Shown: piece by piece, positions 61,901-64,000 of the stretch | Layout of the letters: every line of letters starts with the position of its first letter | Numbering within the stretch: the first letter of the stretch is position 1 | NCBI GenBank assembly: GCA_958510825.1 | Contig: OY294051.1 | Location: 5,116,353 to 5,180,352, forward strand | Length of the DNA: 64,000 bases | DNA from: Brachypterus glaber | Lineage: Eukaryota; Arthropoda; Insecta; Coleoptera; Kateretidae | Reading direction: 5' to 3' | Notes under the pieces: model-generated | The model's input: only the letters and a program-made list of their open reading frames with translations | Database searches by the model: none | Told to the model about the DNA's origin: nothing | Made by a program: the position numbers and the translations under genes

Positions 61901-64000
61901 ACTAAATACAATTAACCCGATTTATCAATTTTCACTTAAGGTAAACATTTTATTTTATTAATAGTAATAACACTGAAAATTCTAACCCATAAAACACAAA
62001 TAAGACTCTTTTTTTTAACTTTTTTGTATTTCTTTTAACCTAATTTTGTACCTTTTATAGGCTTTCAGTGTTGTTTTCCAAAAGGCTATCGACAAAGCAA
62101 TTGCAGCAGAAGTAGTAGCGCAAAGAGTTATAAATCTTATAGATAGCATATCATTCTCCGTATTCCAGTACACATCAAGAGGACTTTTTGAATGCGATAA
62201 ACTCATTTTTGCATCTCAGATGGCCTTCCAAATTTTAATAATGAGCCAGGAAATCATGGCAGCAGATTTGGATTTCATGTTGAGATTTCCCATAAAACCT
62301 CACGTAACTAGCCCTGTTGATTTCCTTTCAAATACAAGTTGGGGAGGTATCTGTAGCTTAGCAACCAAGGATGATTTTCGAAATTTGGATAGAGATATAG
62401 AAAATTCTCCGAAACGATGGAAAAAATTGGTGGAATGTGAATGTCCAGAAAGGGAGAAGTTTCCCCAAGAATGGAAAAATAAAACAGCTCTGCAACGACT
62501 TTGTATGATGAGAGCTTTGAGGCCGGATAGGATGATTTATGCTATGGTGTAAGTCAAAAAGTCGAAAATGTATATCTTACCAGCAAGCAGGAAAGATTTC
62601 CCGGTGCCCGGTAAAAATTTTCTGCCAGGAAAAAGCTTTTTTTTTTTCAGAGGCGAGGATCTTTTGGAAAAATGCGGTGTCCAGAAATAAAATTTTCCCT
62701 GGCCCGGCTGGCTTTGTCCGGCCCTGCGAGAAAGTCATATAACTATGACGAATAACAAATCATTTTTTTTTATAAAGAACTTTCACTTTCGGGTTTAGAC
62801 CGTGTTAATGGATTTTCGCTTTCCGACGTTTCGTCTCTTACTACTAGAGACATCTTCAGGGATTAATCTGAAACTAAGTTTCGAATCAACTCGTGTCACT
62901 ATTTATGACGAGTTGTGGTTATATTTTTTTTAGATAATATTAAGAACGAAATATTATATGTTGATATCAAACAAGGTCAAAACTAGGCTTGTGGTATATT
63001 TTTTCTTTTTATTAAGTTAGTTGTAAATTTATATAAATACTAGATTAATTGCATCAACTTGTTTTAGTAAATTACAAATAGTTCTTTTAATGTTTCCAAT
63101 TTTTCTAGATGGATTTTTTTTAATGTTAAAACATTCAGTTGAATTATGTTTTTTATTTGTTTTAGTGCTTTTATAGAAGAAAAGTTAGGGACAAAATATA
63201 CAGAAAACAAAACAGTAGAATTCTCCAAATCATTTGAAGAAACCAGTCCATCCACTCCAATATTCTTTATTTTATCACCAGGAGTAAACCCTCTAAAAGA
63301 TGTTGAAGAACTAGGAGAAAAACTAGGTTTTACTTCTGATAAGCAAAATTTCCACAACGTTTCATTAGGTCAAGGTCAAGAAGTTGTGGCGGAGAAAGCC
63401 ATGAAAGTTGCTGCAGAACATGGTCATTGGGTGGTTTTACAAAATATCCATTTGGTTAAAAAGTGGTTGCCTGTTTTGGAAAAAACAATTGAACGATATT
63501 CTCAAGGATCTCATGAAAATTATAGGATATTTATGAGTGCTGAACCTGCGGCTACTGCTGCTGCACATATTATTCCTCAGGTAAAAATATATCTTCTAAA
63601 AGTATAATTTAAGGTTATCAAAAATTGTTTGGTTTTTAATAGTTATACATTTAAAATCAAATAATAATGTTATATAACAGAAGGATTTTTAACATTTTCG
63701 CTTAGTACTTTTTTCAGGATTTTACTCCTAGAAGTTGTTAGTGTTTTGAATTTTGTTGCTTGACTCTCCTTTTATTATTTACGTTAATATTATTATTATT
63801 TTCTTTATTATTATTTTTTTTTTAGTATTATTATTATTATTATTATTATTACTACATTGTTTTCTATAAAAAAATAAATATTAATTGAATTCTTGTATTA
63901 TTTTAGGGTATCTTGGAATCATCAATAAAAATAACCAACGAACCACCAACGGGAATGCAGGCCAATATCCATAAAGCTCTCTCAAACTTCAACCAAGAAA
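37954..64000 (+). CDS. Dhc93AB: Axonemal dynein heavy chain, outer-arm beta type (DNAH17/DNAH9/DNAH11 group), 3' end beyond window
   Basis: ATPase motor of ciliary and sperm outer arms. Exons, all GT-AG and in frame: 37954-38191, 39038-39156, 39374-39710, 40116-40477, 40705-40834, 41280-41665, 42526-42636, 42696-42850, 44902-45353, 47181-47541, 47663-48343, 48551-48818, 48950-49210, 49623-49895, 50490-51332, 51513-52196, 52253-52515, 52575-52776, 52836-53127, 53217-53637, 53930-54212, 54408-54581, 54732-55451, 55591-55752, 56851-57050, 57453-58038, 58163-58888, 59106-59300, 59886-60055, 60287-60425, 60499-60663, 61078-61271, 61344-61548, 61635-61940, 62061-62548, 63166-63580, 63907 to the edge. 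About 4020 codons of an expected 4450-4500. Four intact P-loops plus stalk. Sequence is closest, from memory, to human DNAH17. In flies both Dhc93AB and Y-linked kl-5 belong to this group, so the symbol is a group assignment. Confidence 0.95.
40914..41250 (-). repeat. Dispersed repeat, family A copy 4 (dynein intron 5)
   Basis: Full family A element on the minus strand occupying most of intron 5, ending about 30 bp before the exon 6 acceptor. Confidence 0.9.
41745..42497. repeat. Family C-related copy in dynein intron 6, with a MITE fragment
   Basis: Diverged single-arm relative of the foldback at 33089 (GGGAGCTACCGCCCTTTAAA start; AAAGTTTGGGGCAAAAATAT; end near GACACCGTGTATA). At 41959-41988 it holds the end of the element found at 35-110. 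Confidence 0.7.
42885..43640. mobile_element. 756-bp inverted-terminal element in dynein intron 8
   Basis: Ends TACCCAGGTAGCAA and TTGCTACCTGGGTA are perfect complements. The left-end region around AGCAAAATAACATGACATTC is repeated directly at about 43401. Many short ACATGTTAT/ATAACATG-type words lie inside. No transposase seen. Confidence 0.8.
43795..44010 (+). repeat. Dispersed repeat, family H copy 2 (dynein intron 8)
   Basis: Same family as 4892-5135, sharing GACAATCAGCTGA and ATATCTGCTGTCAGAAAATT, ending at the common TACTCGGTGCGTAATATA. Confidence 0.8.
44355..44483 (-). pseudogene. Short coding fragment in dynein intron 8, possibly from a recombinase-type transposon
   Basis: An ATG opens 42 codons beginning [19 protein letters not shown] and continuing [13 protein letters not shown], then a stop. 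The 'AK-V-NL-P-KS' pattern resembles the N-terminal region of tyrosine-recombinase-like proteins dispersed in insect genomes. The match stops where that family would continue with a tyrosine-rich helix. It lies antisense to the dynein gene. Assignment is tentative. Confidence 0.3.
44697..44834. repeat. MITE with GC-rich core in dynein intron 8
   Basis: ATACTATATTTTCCACGTGA and TAACATTTTAGACC pair with GGTCAAAAATGTTA and the ACTTGGTAAATAATATACTA end. The GCGGGCTTCGCGCTGGCGCG core is far richer in GC than its surroundings. Confidence 0.7.
45407..47054. mobile_element. 1.65-kb element with repeated TGCCAATAATTGG motif (dynein intron 9)
   Basis: Perfect 14-base inverted ends AGGGTAAAACCCCC / GGGGGTTTTACCCT, each followed by CAAT..TTGGCAC-type sequence. 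About eleven copies of a (G)TGCCAATAATTGG-like motif, in both orientations, lie at about 45421, 45438, 46021, 46058, 46071, 46108, 46424, 46458, 46795, 46819, 46837 and 47030. A possible TA duplication flanks it. ORFs near 45444-45733 have no recognisable domain. The element fills nearly all of intron 9. Confidence 0.8.
48551..52060 (+). other. Dynein exons 12-16 (5' part): linker
   Basis: Residues about 1111-1840. The linker swings across the ring to deliver the power stroke (family knowledge). Highly conserved text such as [80 protein letters not shown] and [16 protein letters not shown] is present without gaps. A possible extra 30-nt exon lies in the intron before exon 15. Confidence 0.92.
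50014..50043 (+). other. Candidate in-frame 30-nt cassette exon in dynein intron 14
   Basis: TTTGTTACAG immediately precedes 30 bases that read in frame as [10 protein letters not shown], followed by GTAAGT. Including it would add ten residues between STK and NKIVMD without a frameshift. Homologues I recall lack an insertion here, so it may be skipped or be chance. Confidence 0.25.
52061..52776 (+). other. Dynein exons 16 (3' part)-18: AAA1, main ATPase site
   Basis: Walker [16 protein letters not shown] at about residue 1854, Walker B CFDEFNRI at about 1904, sensor-type [14 protein letters not shown], and the arginine-bearing [14 protein letters not shown] across the exon 17/18 junction. 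All catalytic residues are intact, so the motor should hydrolyse ATP. Confidence 0.95.
52836..54581 (+). other. Dynein exons 19-22: AAA2
   Basis: P-loop VGNAGTGKT at about residue 2134, split by intron 19 inside the glycine codon. Conserved [15 protein letters not shown] and [20 protein letters not shown] (Walker B region) follow in exon 20. AAA2 binds but normally does not hydrolyse ATP (family knowledge). Confidence 0.93.
54732..55752 (+). other. Dynein exons 23-24: AAA3
   Basis: P-loop VGNAGCGKT at about residue 2461 and Walker [13 protein letters not shown], with [10 protein letters not shown] and the [19 protein letters not shown] block. The usual residue in the P-loop is T or S; here it is cysteine (GNAGCGKT), which does not touch the catalytic lysine. 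AAA3 nucleotide state gates the motor (family knowledge). Confidence 0.93.
55870..56740. repeat. Palindromic minisatellite filling dynein intron 24
   Basis: Units of about 40-60 bp built on GCCATCTTTAATTCTGTGTT and AATATCATAGAATTAAAT. Left of about 56130 they run in one orientation, to the right in the reverse, making a foldback array. The array is interrupted at 56262-56472 by a family D element. Confidence 0.8.
56262..56472 (+). repeat. Family D hairpin element, copy 2 (nested)
   Basis: Nearly identical to 30151-30361 over its whole 211 bp. Hairpin core at 56320-56407. Inserted in the intron-24 minisatellite. Confidence 0.9.
56851..58038 (+). other. Dynein exons 25-26: AAA4
   Basis: P-loop [15 protein letters not shown] at about residue 2809, with [20 protein letters not shown] as the Walker B region and [16 protein letters not shown] near the end. 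Intact. Intron 25 holds a short GC-rich hairpin (TGTTTCCCTCGCTCG near 57260) of repeat origin. Confidence 0.93.
58163..60055 (+). other. Dynein exons 27-29: stalk and microtubule-binding domain
   Basis: Exon 27 begins with AAA4-end sequence ([15 protein letters not shown]), then coiled-coil CC1 (lysine/glutamate-rich, to about residue 3140). The microtubule-binding head starts near [16 protein letters not shown]2 begins around [20 protein letters not shown] in exon 28 and continues into exon 29 ([18 protein letters not shown]). Intron 28 holds a minisatellite at about 59747-59822. Confidence 0.93.
59747..59822 (+). repeat. GGAATAGAGATGTT minisatellite (dynein intron 28)
   Basis: Alternating GGAATAGAGATGTT and GGAATAGAGAAATGT units, about five copies. 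Confidence 0.8.
60287..61940 (+). other. Dynein exons 30-34: AAA5 region
   Basis: Conserved [20 protein letters not shown] and MSTENATIL in exon 31, [11 protein letters not shown] in exon 32, the [20 protein letters not shown] block in exon 33, and the [20 protein letters not shown] helix in exon 34. AAA5 has no functional P-loop in this family, and none is seen here. Confidence 0.92.
60804..60963. mobile_element. Family E MITE, copy 2 (dynein intron 31)
   Basis: Same inverted ends as 32649-32803; flanked by CTA on both sides (60801-60803, 60964-60966). Confidence 0.9.
62780..62940. repeat. Possible Penelope-like or related retroelement fragment (dynein intron 35)
   Basis: The text CGACGTTTCGTCTCTTACTA with GAGACATCTTCAGGGATTAA resembles the 'gacgtttcg...catcttcag' signature common at ends of Penelope-like and related retroelements in insects. 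Just upstream (62590-62730) are short GGCCCGGCTGG/CCGGCCCTG inverted pieces. Assignment is from memory and tentative. Confidence 0.35.
63775..63856. repeat. (ATT)n microsatellite (dynein intron 36)
   Basis: Interrupted TTA/ATT trinucleotide run shortly before the exon 37 acceptor. Confidence 0.9.

Larger units (their letters stand above)
62061..64000 (+). other. Dynein exons 35-37: AAA6, start of C-terminal region (truncated by window)
   Basis: [40 protein letters not shown] and [10 protein letters not shown] (exon 35); [21 protein letters not shown] and [25 protein letters not shown] (exon 36); [18 protein letters not shown] (exon 37). The window ends inside exon 37, so the last several hundred residues are not visible. 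Confidence 0.93.

Noticed and set aside
62539..62742. 67-codon ORF after dynein exon 35
   Set aside because: It starts inside exon 35 in the wrong frame and runs into intronic repeat; exon 35 clearly ends at 62548 with GTAAGT and resumes at 63166.

Overview
The window is AT-rich eukaryotic DNA from an insect nuclear genome. The evidence is GT-AG introns throughout, insect-type Toll receptors, an axonemal dynein heavy chain split over dozens of exons, and a dense load of short inverted-repeat transposons. A beetle or another insect with a large, repeat-rich genome is likely, but the sequence does not fix the species. Bases 414-613 are an assembly gap.

Layout. (1) 1-22.5 kb is a Toll-like receptor cluster. 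It has one intact single-exon receptor on the minus strand (1203-3752) and a decayed remnant of another copy just beyond its stop (649-1192). A second intact single-exon receptor lies on the plus strand (19491-22070). The two intact genes are divergent and 15.7 kb apart, separated almost entirely by repeats. Both have a short ectodomain with one C-terminal cysteine cluster, one transmembrane helix and a TIR domain, and both carry a short upstream ORF that overlaps the receptor start. (2) 23064-23549 encodes a small lysine-rich protein I do not recognise. (3) 23.7-26.1 kb holds a large foldback element and a 667-bp tandem duplication carrying a tRNA-like segment. (4) 26229-30520 (minus) is a complete four-exon aldo-keto reductase of 314 residues. 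(5) 30.5-37.9 kb is repeat-filled intergenic DNA. (6) 37954 to the right edge (plus) is the 5' nine-tenths of an outer-arm beta-type axonemal dynein heavy chain. I trace 37 exons and about 4020 codons, in frame across every junction, and the gene continues past the window.

Function. The receptors are presumed innate-immune or developmental signalling receptors. The reductase is a cytosolic NAD(P)H-dependent carbonyl reductase. The dynein is a ciliary and sperm-flagellar motor. Nothing suggests that the three work together.

The accessory interest is in the repeats: several MITE families with clear target-site duplications (TTAA, TAA, ATA/CTA), families present both between genes and inside dynein introns, nested insertions that give a relative age order, and a 1.65-kb intron-9 element carrying about eleven copies of a TGCCAATAATTGG-like motif.
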